Shown here: piece by piece, positions 45,858 to 55,161 of the stretch
How the letters are laid out: every line of letters starts with the position of its first letter
Numbering within the stretch: the first letter of the stretch is position 1
Assembly (NCBI RefSeq): GCF_022008395.1
Contig: NZ_JAIRBB010000002.1
Location: 310,001-374,000 of the forward strand
Direction of reading: 5' to 3'
Source: Aequorivita xiaoshiensis
Lineage (GTDB): Bacteria; Bacteroidota; Bacteroidia; Flavobacteriales; Flavobacteriaceae
DNA length: 64,000 bases
The notes under the pieces: model-generated
The model's database searches: none
Told to the model about the DNA's origin: nothing
The model's input: the letters and a program-made list of their open reading frames with translations, nothing else
Position numbers and translations under genes: made by a program

Positions 45858-46183
45858 GTCAATTTCCTATTGTAAATTATCCAAAGATATGATTTTTAAA
45901 AAGTAGAATTTAAAGAAATCGATCTCATCTTTAAATGTTAAAAAATCATTCAAAAATAAAAACTAATCCAAGCTAAAATTGCATAAAAGATTTTCCTAAA
46001 ATTACAATTAAGAACAGTTCAGTATTAACATGGCTGAATGTTTTAATCTGATAATTTATTGGCTATTTTATCGATAAAGTGCTAAATTATCATTAACATT
46101 TCTTGTTAAACTACAATTAAAAAGTTTTAATAATTGATTATCTATTATAATTTAAAGGAATACTAACTCAAAAACTATTACTT
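45858..46183. other. Intergenic with sbcD promoter
   Basis: TATCTTTG on the minus strand at 45882-45889 is a fitting -7 element for sbcDC. The rest is AT-rich between divergent genes, with no other recognisable structure. Confidence 0.45.
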
Positions 46184-46345
46184 ATGTTACGATGGATTAT
46201 TATTTTTCTAGTTATTGCAATTATAGCTGCGATCTTTGGATTCGGTGGAATTGCTGAAGGAGCAACTGACATTGCACAAATTATTTTCTATATTTTTCTA
46301 GTACTATTGGTATTATCGCTATTATCCAGGTTATTTAAAAAATAA
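46184..46345 (+). CDS. DUF1328 family small membrane protein
   Basis: A 53 aa ORF reading [20 protein letters not shown], then [11 protein letters not shown] and a second hydrophobic helix ending SRLFKK. This is the two-helix pattern of the DUF1328 (YtjA) family. The function is unknown; in many bacteria these genes respond to stress. A related protein is encoded at 59909-60088. It stands 45 nt ahead of the VOC gene and may share its transcript. Confidence 0.8.
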   Translation: MLRWIIIFLVIAIIAAIFGFGGIAEGATDIAQIIFYIFLVLLVLSLLSRLFKK

Positions 46346-46390
46346 TTCGGGAATAAAGTTTTTACTAATAATCTAAAAAAAATTAAAGCT

Positions 46391-46792
46391 ATGAGAATTG
46401 AAGCCTACTTAGCCTTTAGAGGCAGTTGCCAAGAAGCATTTAATTTCTATAAAGATATTTTTGGTGGCGAAATTAAGAATACTGAAACCTATGAAGATAA
46501 AGAAATCGACATTCCAGGAAATTATCGTTCTAAGTGGCAGCACGCAGAACTTCGTGGGAAAAACTTTACGATCTTAGGATACGATGCAGCACCAGATACT
46601 CCACTTACCGATGGTACAAATATTCATCTTGGAGTTGATATGGATTCAGCAGAATCGGCAGAATCGGCATTCGATCAATTATCTAAAGGAGGAAGAGTAC
46701 ATACTTCATTCCAAGAAACTTCTTGGGGTGCTCACTATGGAAGATGTACAGATAAATATGGAATTAGTTGGATGATAAACTATAAAGATTAA
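46391..46792 (+). CDS. VOC family protein (PhnB/glyoxalase-like)
   Basis: A 133 aa protein of the vicinal oxygen chelate superfamily, PhnB-like branch: AYLAFRGSCQEAFNFYKDIFGGEI near the start and ETSWGAHYGRCTDKYGISWMINYK at the end. Such proteins bind a divalent metal, but the reaction of this branch is not defined. It may be co-transcribed with the DUF1328 gene and ends at a strong terminator. Confidence 0.88.
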   Translation: MRIEAYLAFRGSCQEAFNFYKDIFGGEIKNTETYEDKEIDIPGNYRSKWQHAELRGKNFTILGYDAAPDTPLTDGTNIHLGVDMDSAESAESAFDQLSKGGRVHTSFQETSWGAHYGRCTDKYGISWMINYKD

Positions 46793-46811
46793 TCAACTAA
46801 ATTTTAAATTT

Positions 46812-46846
46812 AAAAAACCCTAACTGTAATAAGTTAGGGTTTTTTA
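46812..46846. terminator. Bidirectional terminator
   Basis: Inverted repeat AAAAAACCCTAACT/AGTTAGGGTTTTTT between convergent genes (VOC on plus, alcohol dehydrogenase on minus), with U-runs on both strands. Confidence 0.9.
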
Positions 46847-46872
46847 CTTAAAGTAATACTTTAAAGCAAGTG

Positions 46873-47928
46873 CTATCCTTTTAACGAAGCCATATCGATT
46901 ACAAAACGATATTTTACATCTGCCTTAACAACACGATCATAAGCTTCATTTATATTTTTTATATCAATCATTTCAATATCTGAAACAATATTATGTTCAC
47001 CACAAAAATCGAGCATTTCTTGGGTTTCTTTAATTCCCCCAATCAATGATCCTGAAATTCGTTTCCTTCCTCTAATAAGCGCTCCTCCATGGAATGGTTC
47101 TAAGGGCTCAATTGCACCAACCAAAACCATAGTAGCATCATTTTTTAATAAGGAAATATATGGATCCATTTTATGTCCAACAGGAATAGTGTTCAGTATA
47201 AAGTCAAATGATTGTTTTTGCGCTTTCATTGCTTCAGTATCTTTACTAATTAACACCTCGTGAGCCCCAAGTTTTTTTGCGTCTTCAATTTTAGATGGCG
47301 AAGTAGTTATCATCACCACATGAGCACCTAATGCATTGGCAAACTTAACTCCCATATGACCTAGGCCACCCAAACCAATTACTCCTACCTTATCTCCTTT
47401 TTTAACATTCCAGTGCTTTAAAGGCGACCAAGTAGTGATTCCAGCACATAAAAGTGGCGCAGCAGCCGCAGGATCTATATTTTCAGGAATATTTAAAACA
47501 AATTCTTTGTCCACAACAATCTCATTAGAATATCCCCCAAAAGTTCTTTGACCTTCAATATGTTTATCCTTACTGTTGTATGTGTATGTAGCCCCTTTTT
47601 CGCAGAATTGTTCCAAATCATTTTTACATTGATTGCATTCTTGGCAAGAATCTACCATACATCCTACACCAACCAAATCTCCAACTTTAAATTTCTTTAC
47701 GCCTATCCCAATGGCAGCAACGCGGCCTATTATTTCGTGACCTGGAACTACTGGATATTTTGACCCACCCCATTCATTTCTAGCTGTATGTATGTCACTA
47801 TGGCAAACCCCACAGTAAATAATATCTATCTTAACATCGTTATCACCTACGGGCCTACGCTGTATTTCAAGAGGTTCTAATGGTTTATTTTCTTCCTTTA
47901 CACCGAAAGCTTTTGTTATTAATGTCAT
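46873..47928 (-). CDS. Zinc-dependent NAD(P) alcohol dehydrogenase (CAD-like)
   Basis: A 351 aa medium-chain dehydrogenase. Catalytic zinc ligands are in CGVCHSDIHTARNEWG and GHEIIGRV, structural zinc cysteines in CMVDSCQECNQCKNDLEQFC, and the nucleotide-binding motif is GLGGLGHMG. The pattern is of the cinnamyl alcohol/YahK-type aldehyde reductases. It is cytoplasmic and probably acts on aldehydes. A single gene. Confidence 0.93.
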   Translation of the reverse strand: MTLITKAFGVKEENKPLEPLEIQRRPVGDNDVKIDIIYCGVCHSDIHTARNEWGGSKYPVVPGHEIIGRVAAIGIGVKKFKVGDLVGVGCMVDSCQECNQCKNDLEQFCEKGATYTYNSKDKHIEGQRTFGGYSNEIVVDKEFVLNIPENIDPAAAAPLLCAGITTWSPLKHWNVKKGDKVGVIGLGGLGHMGVKFANALGAHVVMITTSPSKIEDAKKLGAHEVLISKDTEAMKAQKQSFDFILNTIPVGHKMDPYISLLKNDATMVLVGAIEPLEPFHGGALIRGRKRISGSLIGGIKETQEMLDFCGEHNIVSDIEMIDIKNINEAYDRVVKADVKYRFVIDMASLKG

Positions 47929-48076
47929 TATATGTTTAAATTTTAAATGAAGAATAATACGCCAACCGATAGTTAGCAGTAGCAGGTGTAAAAGTACCTA
48001 CAGAAACTTGAGTTTTGGGTTAAGGGGGTGTTAATAGTATTATCAAAGATGACATTAGGAACAGGAAACCTAAGAA

Positions 48077-48295
48077 CTATTCACACCCATCTACTTCCGT
48101 ATTTTCAATGTTATAAACAGCGTCAATAATTTTAATTTCGGCAGCTTCTTCAATTTTTTTTAGAATTGTGCTGTTTTTAACCTGTTTACAGTAATCGCTA
48201 GCGGTAAGTTCATTGCTAACAATCCCTTCATCATCATTCATAAGAGAATTTATTATTACATCTGGTGTTAGAATATCTTGTTTCGCTTTGTTCAT
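48077..48295 (-). pseudogene. Beta-carbonic anhydrase remnant with internal deletion
   Basis: The 72 codon frame looks like the two ends of a beta-carbonic anhydrase joined together. Its N-terminal part (ILTPDVIINSLM, then SNELTASDYCKQVKN) matches the usual start of Bacteroidota enzymes, and its C-terminal part (STILKKIEEAAEIKIIDAVY) matches the usual end (ILKxMEDxGEIKIVGAxYD). All zinc ligands (C-x-D-x-R and H-x-x-C) lie in the missing middle of about 140 residues. It cannot be an enzyme. The match is from memory of the family. Confidence 0.6.
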
Positions 48296-48770
48296 TACGC
48301 CCCACCAACTCTAATAAAAATTCTTCAGCTTCTAAATGAGCAACTAATTCGTTTGTTTTTGCTTTTGATTACGACACGTAAATATTATAAAAATAAATAC
48401 TAATACAGAAATTCAAAATGCAACACTCATAATAATTTAACTTTTGGATTATCTGATTAAAAGAAGAAGCTAAAGAATAGATAAATGTAATTTTTTTGAA
48501 TAATATTTAAACATGAAGGGATATCGCTATAAAAATAGAGTATTTCATTAACAGAAACCACCAATATTATGAAAATTGGAATTCTACATATAGAAAACAC
48601 ATGGCAAAACGTAGGAGATTTTCACATTTCAATTCAATACACATGTTAGAATTAAAGATTATAGCATTCAGGTGTTTATAAAAAATAATTAAAACATTAA
48701 AAAAGATAAGTTCTTAGGATACAAAAACTGAGAAATAAGAAGTTATATTATCAAGAAAAAATGCTGCTAA
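48296..48770. other. Intergenic behind the carbonic anhydrase remnant
   Basis: On the minus strand a short open stretch just upstream of the remnant reads KTNELVAHLEAEEFLLELVG (inside 48289-48370), which has protein-like composition but no start; it may be a relic of a neighbour gene lost in the same decay. No complete promoter for the remnant was seen. Confidence 0.35.
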
Positions 48771-49448
48771 CTAAAGTATTGATTCACCATTTAAATCTGT
48801 GGTTAACACATCACTCATATAATCAAAGAATGGACGAAGTAATAAATAGTGATTAAGAAGTTTAACCTTAAAGTCTTTTGCGAAAACTTCTTCATCAGTA
48901 AATTTATGTGTAACGAAAAAGCTTTTAAGTCTGATTAAATCTATATTTTCATCATCTTTATTAAAACCTTTTGGAGCAGTTTTAACAGCATTTTCTTGAT
49001 TGAAACCACCAAATATCTTTTTAAATTCTTTTCTGGATAAGATGTCACGAATTTCCTGAGAATCTAATTCAAATTCCTTTCTAATTCTAAGTAAATCTTC
49101 TTTTTCGGGAGAAAAGAATCCTCCAGCCATATAACTATTGCCTGGTTCTAACCTTAAATAATAGCCACCTCTTCTATGAGCTCCTGCTCTACTAAAGCTA
49201 ACACTGCGATGAACATTATAAGGGGTTTTGTTATTACTAAAACGTACGTCGCGATTTATTCTAAACACTTTTACTTTTGAAATCTCGTCGGTTACATTCA
49301 AGTCGTTCTCTACTGCAGAATAAAATTCTTTTAATAGCTTTTCATTTGCTAAATATTCCTTTTTATTTTCCTGCATCCATTCGCGGTTGTTGTTTTCTTT
49401 TAGCTTCAAAAGAAAATGAAATGCAGATTTTGGGATAGTTGGATTCAT
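48771..49448 (-). CDS. DUF2461 family protein
   Basis: A 225 aa protein of the DUF2461 (TIGR02453-type) family: FHFLLKLKENNNREWMQENKKEY at the start, KVFRINRDVRFSNNKTPYNVHRSVSFS and GGYYLRLEPGNSYMAGGFFSP in the middle. It is conserved in Bacteroidota and other phyla, with no known biochemical function. It is transcribed alone, downstream of the capnine pair terminator. Confidence 0.9.
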   Translation of the reverse strand: MNPTIPKSAFHFLLKLKENNNREWMQENKKEYLANEKLLKEFYSAVENDLNVTDEISKVKVFRINRDVRFSNNKTPYNVHRSVSFSRAGAHRRGGYYLRLEPGNSYMAGGFFSPEKEDLLRIRKEFELDSQEIRDILSRKEFKKIFGGFNQENAVKTAPKGFNKDDENIDLIRLKSFFVTHKFTDEEVFAKDFKVKLLNHYLLLRPFFDYMSDVLTTDLNGESIL

Positions 49449-49493
49449 AAGTAGAAAATGTTTAAAATATAAAGGTACTCGTCTAAAATAGAA

Positions 49494-49515
49494 AATCCAC
49501 CCCTAGGGGTGGATT
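49494..49515 (-). terminator. Terminator after the acyltransferase gene
   Basis: Perfect inverted repeat AATCCACCCC/GGGGTGGATT with only TA between the arms, followed on the minus strand by TTTTCTATTTT. It ends the transcript of the alpha-oxoamine synthase gene. Confidence 0.7.
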
Positions 49516-49543
49516 ATTCATAAATATATAACTAAAATAACAC

Positions 49544-50809
49544 TTAATATTTCTCACCCATAGCTTCGGCTACGGCAGCAGAAAGTCTTTTATAAGTTCC
49601 ATTCTCCAAACGCTCGCGAATTGAAGAGAAAGCTTCTAAAGTTTCATTAATATCTTCCATTGTATGTGAAGCCGTAGGAATCATTCTTAAAAGAATTAGT
49701 CCTTTTGGAATTACAGGATACACAACAATAGAACAGAAAATTCCGTAGTTTTCGCGTAAGTCTTTTACTAAAGCCATCGCTTCTGGAATACTTCCTTTTA
49801 GATATACTGGAGTTACACAACTTTGCGTTGTTCCAAGATCAAATCCTCTTTCACGAAGACCACCTTGTAATGCATTAACATTCTCCCATAGTTTTTGTTT
49901 TAGCTCTGGCATAGAACGCAGCATATCCAAACGTTTTAAAGCTCCTTCTACAAGAACCATTTGCAATGATTTTGCAAACATCTGCGAACGAAGGTTATAC
50001 TTTAAGTATTTGATTATTTCTTGATCACCTGCAATAAAAGCACCGGTACTAGCCATAGATTTTGCAAAAGTTGCAAAGTAAACGTCGATACCATCCTGAA
50101 CTCCTTGCTCCTCACCTGCTCCAGCTCCGGTTTTACCTAAAGTTCCAAAACCATGAGCATCATCTACGAAAAAGCGGAAGTTATATTTTTCTTTAAGTGC
50201 AATAATTTCTTTTAATTTACCTTGCTCACCACGCATACCGAATACACCTTCAGAAATAAGAAGAATTCCTCCTCCAGTTTTTTCAGCAACCTTTGTAGCA
50301 CGCTGTAAATTCTTCTCGATACTTACCATATCGTTGTGCTTGTAGGTAAAACGCTGTCCTAAATGAAGACGAACTCCGTCAATAATACAAGCGTGAGCAT
50401 CTACGTCGTAAACGATTACGTCGTCCTTAGACACTAATGCGTCAATGGTAGAAACCATTCCTTGGTAACCGAAGTTTAATAGATACGCAGCTTCTTTATT
50501 TACAAACTCAGCAAGTTCTTTTTGTAGTTGTTCGTGAAGATCGGTATGACCACTCATCATCCTTGCTCCCATTGGGTAGGCAGAACCCCATTTAGCAGCT
50601 GCTTCAGCATCTACTTTTCTCACTTCCGGATGGTTGGCAAGACCTAAGTAATCATTAATACTCCAAGTAATTACATCTTTGCCTTTAAATTTCATTCTAT
50701 TAGAGATTGGACCTTCTAATTTTGGGAATACGAAATAGCCTTCTGCTTGATCAGCCCATTTTCCCAACGGACCTTTATCTTTATAGATTTTATCGAATAG
50801 ATCTCTCAT
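49544..50809 (-). CDS. Alpha-oxoamine synthase, probable cysteate acyltransferase for capnine
   Basis: A PLP enzyme of the KBL/BioF/serine palmitoyltransferase family (421 aa from the ATG at 50809). The PLP lysine lies in FATFAKSMASTGAFIAG, and the cofactor Asp/His in VDDAHGFGTLGKTGAG. In gliding Bacteroidota an enzyme of this type joins cysteate to an acyl thioester in sulfonolipid (capnine) synthesis. The cysteine-synthase-like neighbour supports this; serine palmitoyltransferase is the alternative. I choose ATG 50809 because the promoter element at 50834-50841 leaves no room for the in-frame Met at 50836. Confidence 0.82.
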   Translation of the reverse strand: MRDLFDKIYKDKGPLGKWADQAEGYFVFPKLEGPISNRMKFKGKDVITWSINDYLGLANHPEVRKVDAEAAAKWGSAYPMGARMMSGHTDLHEQLQKELAEFVNKEAAYLLNFGYQGMVSTIDALVSKDDVIVYDVDAHACIIDGVRLHLGQRFTYKHNDMVSIEKNLQRATKVAEKTGGGILLISEGVFGMRGEQGKLKEIIALKEKYNFRFFVDDAHGFGTLGKTGAGAGEEQGVQDGIDVYFATFAKSMASTGAFIAGDQEIIKYLKYNLRSQMFAKSLQMVLVEGALKRLDMLRSMPELKQKLWENVNALQGGLRERGFDLGTTQSCVTPVYLKGSIPEAMALVKDLRENYGIFCSIVVYPVIPKGLILLRMIPTASHTMEDINETLEAFSSIRERLENGTYKRLSAAVAEAMGEKY

Positions 50810-50833
50810 CAAAATTTCTGTTAAAATGCGGCA

Positions 50834-50841
50834 CAAAATTA
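50834..50841 (-). promoter_or_regulatory. Promoter -7 element of the acyltransferase gene
   Basis: TAATTTTG on the minus strand fits TAnnTTTG and would start transcription about 20 nt before ATG 50809. The upstream terminator at 50906-50941 supports a separate transcript. Confidence 0.5.
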
Positions 50842-50905
50842 ATTAAATTATAATAAGATTCTAAGATTTAGACCGGAGATTTTCAGGATTGAGAATAAAG
50901 GATAT

Positions 50906-50941
50906 AAAAAATCCCAAATACATATCGCATTTGGGACTTTT
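50906..50941 (-). terminator. Terminator after the cysteine-synthase-like gene
   Basis: Stem TCCCAAAT/ATTTGGGA (50912-50919 with 50929-50936) with a U-run in minus-strand RNA, 37 nt after the stop codon. It uncouples the two neighbouring genes. Confidence 0.8.
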
Positions 50942-50977
50942 AAAGGTTTATTTATAGAAATTAGGGGAGATTAATTA

Positions 50978-52015
50978 TTATTTCACGTATTCTATTTGTT
51001 CTATTAACTCAGATTCTGTATCGAAGAATCCTTGCTGATTCATCCAGTCGTCATTATAAATTTTACTCATATATCTTGAACCATGATCAGGGAAGATAAC
51101 TACAATATTACTTTCTTCATTAAATTCACCTTCTTCGTCTAATTGCTTTAAGCCTTGCATTGCTGCGCCACTTGTATATCCAACAAATAAGCCTTCAGTG
51201 TTAGCTAGTTCACGCGCTGTATGTGCACTGCTTTCATCGGTTACTTTCTCGAATTTATCAATTTTATCAAAATCTGTAGCTGTAGGAATTAAATTTTTAC
51301 CTAATCCTTCAATACGATATGGATAAATTTCGTTCGAATCAAATTCTCTAGTTTCGTGGTATTTCTGTAAAACTGAGCCATAAGCATCAATACCTATAAC
51401 TTTAATTTCTGGGTTTTGTTCTTTTAAAAACTTTGCTGTTCCAGAAATTGTTCCACCGGTACCACTACAAGCAACCAAATGAGTGATTTTTCCTGCAGTC
51501 TGCTCCCAGATTTCTGGGCCAGTAGTTTTGTAATGTGCCTCAATATTTAACTCATTAAAATATTGATTGATATACACAGAACCTTCAGTTTCGTTATGTA
51601 ATCTTTTGGCAACTTCGTAATATGATCGCGGGTCGTCTGCACTTACATTTGCTGGGCAAACATATACCATAGCACCCATTGTTTTAAGCATATCAATTTT
51701 ATCGGCAGATGACTTTGAACTCACAGCCAAGATACACTTGTATCCCTTAATGATGCTCACCATTGCCAAGCTAAACCCTGTGTTACCACTAGTAGTTTCA
51801 ATAATAGTGTCACCTGGTTTAAGTATACCTTGCCTTTCTGCTTCCTCTATTATATGTAGTGCTATTCTATCTTTGCTAGAATGTCCTGGATTGAACGCTT
51901 CAACTTTCGCGAAATAGTTACCCTTCATATTATGGGTAATTTTTTTAAGCTTTATTAATGGTGTGTTACCTATTAAATCTAACACATTATCGTAAGCTTT
52001 TATTTCTTCTTTCAT
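50978..52015 (-). CDS. PLP-dependent cysteine-synthase-like enzyme, probable cysteate synthase
   Basis: A 345 aa fold-type II PLP enzyme. IGNTPLIKL opens the family, the PLP lysine lies in [15 protein letters not shown], and the substrate loop is [23 protein letters not shown] binds the PLP phosphate. HSSKDR replaces the SVKDR of housekeeping cysteine synthase CysK, which hints at another substrate. Because the adjacent gene is of the cysteate acyltransferase type, synthesis of cysteate from phosphoserine and sulfite for sulfonolipids is the best guess; a cysteine or cystathionine synthase is the alternative. Confidence 0.82.
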   Translation of the reverse strand: MKEEIKAYDNVLDLIGNTPLIKLKKITHNMKGNYFAKVEAFNPGHSSKDRIALHIIEEAERQGILKPGDTIIETTSGNTGFSLAMVSIIKGYKCILAVSSKSSADKIDMLKTMGAMVYVCPANVSADDPRSYYEVAKRLHNETEGSVYINQYFNELNIEAHYKTTGPEIWEQTAGKITHLVACSGTGGTISGTAKFLKEQNPEIKVIGIDAYGSVLQKYHETREFDSNEIYPYRIEGLGKNLIPTATDFDKIDKFEKVTDESSAHTARELANTEGLFVGYTSGAAMQGLKQLDEEGEFNEESNIVVIFPDHGSRYMSKIYNDDWMNQQGFFDTESELIEQIEYVK

Positions 52016-52096
52016 AAAAAGGATGTTCGTTATAAAACAACTCAGCTCTAAAAAACCAAGTTTTAAAAACTCTGCAAAGTTAAGGAAATAATTTTA

Positions 52097-54232
52097 CTAC
52101 TCCTTAATTCCTTCTAAATCTAGTAAAAACGCATAGTCCATAGCCACTTCTTTTAAGGCTTCAAACCTTCCCGAAGCCCCACCATGACCGGCATCCATAT
52201 TAGTTTGCATCAATAAGATATTGTTGTCTGTTTTCATATCCCTAAGCTTAGCAACCCACTTTGCTGGTTCGTAATACTGAACCTGGCTATCGTGTAATCC
52301 AGTTGTAACAAGCATATTTGGATAATTTTTAGCTTCAACATTATCGTAAGGAGAATAACTTTTTATGTAATTGTAATACTCCTCAATATTAGGATTCCCC
52401 CATTCATCATACTCCCCTGTCGTCAGAGGAATTGAGTCGTCTAGCATCGTGGTTACAACATCAACAAAAGGTACCGAGGCTATAACCCCATTGTATAAAT
52501 CTGGGGCCATATTAACGATAGCTCCCATCAATAATCCTCCTGCAGAACCTCCTGAAGCATATAAATGTTCTTTTGAAGTATATCCTTCTTCAATTAGATA
52601 CTTAGATGCATCAATAAAATCTGTAAATGTATTTTTCTTCTTTAGCAACTTTCCATCTTCATACCATTGTCTTCCCATGTATTCGCCACCTCGAACATGA
52701 GCGATTACATATATAAAACCTCTATCTAAAAGACTTAAGCGCACTGTTGAAAAGTACGGGTCTATGGTTGCCCCATAAGAGCCATAGCCATAAATAAGTA
52801 ATGGGTTTTTACCATCTTTTTTTATACCTTTTCTGTAAATAACAGACATCGGTATTTTGGCTCCATCTGCAGCAGTTGCCCATAGTCGTTCAGTATGATA
52901 ATTATCCTTATCAAACTTCCCTCCTAAAACTTCAGTTTCTTTTAAAACAGTTTTTTCTTTAGTTTCCATATTGAAATCTATTATGGAAGCTGGAGTGTTT
53001 AAAGAATTGTATCCGTAACGTAGAATCTTGGTATCGAATTCGGGGTTTTGAGTCGTAAAGGCAGTGTAAGTTTCACTGCTAAATGGAAGGTAATAATCTA
53101 CTTCATCTTTCCATTTTTTAATTCTAATTTTTGTCAATCCATCACTACGCTCACTTATTACCAAGAAATCTTTAAAAATATCGATATCCTCAAGTAACAC
53201 ATCATCACGGTGGGAAATCATATCTACCCAGTTCTCTTTGGTAGTTTTGTTTTCCGAAGTCATCATCAATTTAAAGTTAAGCGCTTTATCTTTATTTGTA
53301 AGCACATACCAATTATTTCCATAATGGGAAATATTGTACTCTAAGCCTCTTTCTCTAGGTTGAAAAACTTTAAATTCTCCTAGAGGCTTATCTGCTTCTA
53401 AAATTCTGTACTCTGAAGTTAATGTGCTATAAGAACCAATTACAATGTACTTTCTAGATTTAGTTTTATATACGTAGGTTCCAAAAGTTTCATCTTCTTC
53501 GGTGTAAACAAGTTCATCTTTAATAGGATCATCGCCTAAAGTATGGCGGTAGATTCTATCGGCACGAAGTGTGTTTTCGTCTTTTCTAGTATAAAAAAGT
53601 GTTTTATTATCACTTCCCCAAGTAGCACCTCCAGTTGTAAGAGGAATACGCTCGGTAAGAATTTCACCAGTTTCAAGGTTTTTTATAAAGATGTCGTATT
53701 TTCTTCTACTTAAGGTATCCACTCCAAAAGACACAAGTTTGTTGTCTTCTGAAACATTTATTCCTGAAAGGTTGTAATATGAATAGCCCTTTGCCATTTC
53801 ATTTACATCAAAAAGAATTTCTTCCTCGGCATCCAACGAACCTTTTTTACGGGTGTAAATTGGATAATCCTTACCTGTTTCGTATCTGGTTATATAGTAA
53901 TATCCATTCAATTTATATGGAACAGACTCGTCGTCTTCCTTTATACGCGCTTTCATTTCTTCAAAAAGATCTTCTTTGAACTTTTTGGTATGTGCCGTCA
54001 TTGCATCGTAATACTCGTTTTCTTTATTAAGATAGTCAATAACTTTTTCGTCTTCTGGATTGTTTAACCAATAGTAGTTATCTATGCGAGTATCGCCGTG
54101 AGCTGTTAATTCTTTGGCCATTTTTTCGGCTTTCGGGGCAGTGATTTCCATATTTTTTTCTGAAGTTTCTTGGTTTTTACAAGCAACAGCAAAAGTAAGA
54201 CAAGCGAATGAAACGATAATAGAATTTTTCAT
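52097..54232 (-). CDS. Oligopeptidase B-type prolyl oligopeptidase (S9 family), lipoprotein
   Basis: A 711 aa serine peptidase. A lipoprotein signal precedes Cys18 (AVACKN). Residues 45-440 form the propeller, with the family motif DNYYWLNNPED near the start. The C-terminal hydrolase domain has the nucleophile in ASGGSAGGLLMGA, the Asp after LVTTGLHDSQVQY and His in DAGHGGASGR. It cleaves short peptides, in OpdB-type enzymes after basic residues. It is periplasmic or surface exposed here. Confidence 0.93.
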   Translation of the reverse strand: MKNSIIVSFACLTFAVACKNQETSEKNMEITAPKAEKMAKELTAHGDTRIDNYYWLNNPEDEKVIDYLNKENEYYDAMTAHTKKFKEDLFEEMKARIKEDDESVPYKLNGYYYITRYETGKDYPIYTRKKGSLDAEEEILFDVNEMAKGYSYYNLSGINVSEDNKLVSFGVDTLSRRKYDIFIKNLETGEILTERIPLTTGGATWGSDNKTLFYTRKDENTLRADRIYRHTLGDDPIKDELVYTEEDETFGTYVYKTKSRKYIVIGSYSTLTSEYRILEADKPLGEFKVFQPRERGLEYNISHYGNNWYVLTNKDKALNFKLMMTSENKTTKENWVDMISHRDDVLLEDIDIFKDFLVISERSDGLTKIRIKKWKDEVDYYLPFSSETYTAFTTQNPEFDTKILRYGYNSLNTPASIIDFNMETKEKTVLKETEVLGGKFDKDNYHTERLWATAADGAKIPMSVIYRKGIKKDGKNPLLIYGYGSYGATIDPYFSTVRLSLLDRGFIYVIAHVRGGEYMGRQWYEDGKLLKKKNTFTDFIDASKYLIEEGYTSKEHLYASGGSAGGLLMGAIVNMAPDLYNGVIASVPFVDVVTTMLDDSIPLTTGEYDEWGNPNIEEYYNYIKSYSPYDNVEAKNYPNMLVTTGLHDSQVQYYEPAKWVAKLRDMKTDNNILLMQTNMDAGHGGASGRFEALKEVAMDYAFLLDLEGIKE

Positions 54233-54241
54233 AATTGAAGG

Positions 54242-54273
54242 TTGTTAAATAAACTTACAATGTAGTAAATTTG
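54242..54273 (+). promoter_or_regulatory. ybaB promoter
   Basis: TAAATTTG (54266-54273) as -7, TTG (54242-54244) upstream with a 21 nt spacer. Transcription would begin about 17 nt before the ybaB ATG. Confidence 0.55.
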
Positions 54274-54296
54274 CGGGAAACTAAAATACACTAATT

Positions 54297-54620
54297 ATGT
54301 TTGGAGATTTAATGGGAATGATGGGTAAATTAAAAGAAACCCAAGCTAAAGTTGAAGAAACTAAAAAGAGATTAGACACTGTACTAATTGATGAAAAAAG
54401 CAATGACGGTCTTCTAAAAATCACGCTTACTGCTAATAGGGAAATAAAATCTATTGAAGTAGATGACAGTTTATTAGAAGACAAAGAGCAATTAGAAGAT
54501 TATCTAATACTAACACTAAATAAGGCGATTGAGAAAGCAACAAACGTTCACGAATCAGAAATAGCTGCAGTTGCTAAGGATGGAATGCCAAATATTCCTG
54601 GAATGGATATGTTTAAATAA
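54297..54620 (+). CDS. YbaB/EbfC family nucleoid-associated protein
   Basis: A 107 aa DNA-binding protein. The N-terminal helix [26 protein letters not shown] and the middle [22 protein letters not shown] fit YbaB/EbfC, which binds DNA as a dimer. The usual recR or dnaX neighbour is absent. It is divergent from the oligopeptidase gene. Confidence 0.93.
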   Translation: MFGDLMGMMGKLKETQAKVEETKKRLDTVLIDEKSNDGLLKITLTANREIKSIEVDDSLLEDKEQLEDYLILTLNKAIEKATNVHESEIAAVAKDGMPNIPGMDMFK

Positions 54621-54720
54621 ATAATTTGCTAAACTTTTTATAAAATAGCAATGTAACTTTTAAAATATTCCAATTTTCCCGATATTTAAAGCTTAAACTT
54701 TAAACCTTAAACACCTAATT

Positions 54721-55041
54721 ATGTTTGAACTTAAAAAAAGCGGTGATAAATATCACTTTGTTTTAAAAGCTGGTAACGGACAAGTTATACTTTCTAGCCA
54801 AATGTATGCTTCTAAAGCCTCTGCTATGAATGGAATTGAGTCTATTCAGAAAAATTGTCAAAACGAAGATAGTTTTGAAATGAAAACGGCTAAAAACGGA
54901 AAAATCCACTGGAATATAAAAGCAACTAACGGTCAGATAATTGGCTCTAGCCAAATGTATGCTTCTGAAAGTGGCGCAAAAAACGGAATAGAATCTGTTC
55001 GAAAAAATGCTCCTGGAGCAGAAGTTAAGGAAGTAGAATAA
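54721..55041 (+). CDS. YegP family protein (two DUF1508 repeats)
   Basis: A 106 aa protein with two copies of the DUF1508 domain of about 50 residues: KYHFVLKAGNGQVILSSQMY (8-27) and KIHWNIKATNGQIIGSSQMY (60-79), each followed by a K/G/I-rich helix (GIESIQKN, GIESVRKN). The function is unknown. It converges on a strong terminator with the heme-protein operon. Confidence 0.92.
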   Translation: MFELKKSGDKYHFVLKAGNGQVILSSQMYASKASAMNGIESIQKNCQNEDSFEMKTAKNGKIHWNIKATNGQIIGSSQMYASESGAKNGIESVRKNAPGAEVKEVE

Positions 55042-55067
55042 CTTTATCTTTAGAATAAGATTTAATA

Positions 55068-55116
55068 ACGAAATCACGGATATTTAAATATTAATATCCG
55101 TGATTTCGTGTTTTTT
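55068..55116. terminator. Bidirectional terminator
   Basis: Long perfect inverted repeat ACGAAATCACGGATATT/AATATCCGTGATTTCGT with GTTTTTT on the plus strand side. It lies between convergent genes. Confidence 0.9.
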
Positions 55117-55161
55117 GCTTTAGTGAAGTGAAATCATTTTGTTTTTATCCAATTCTAAGTA

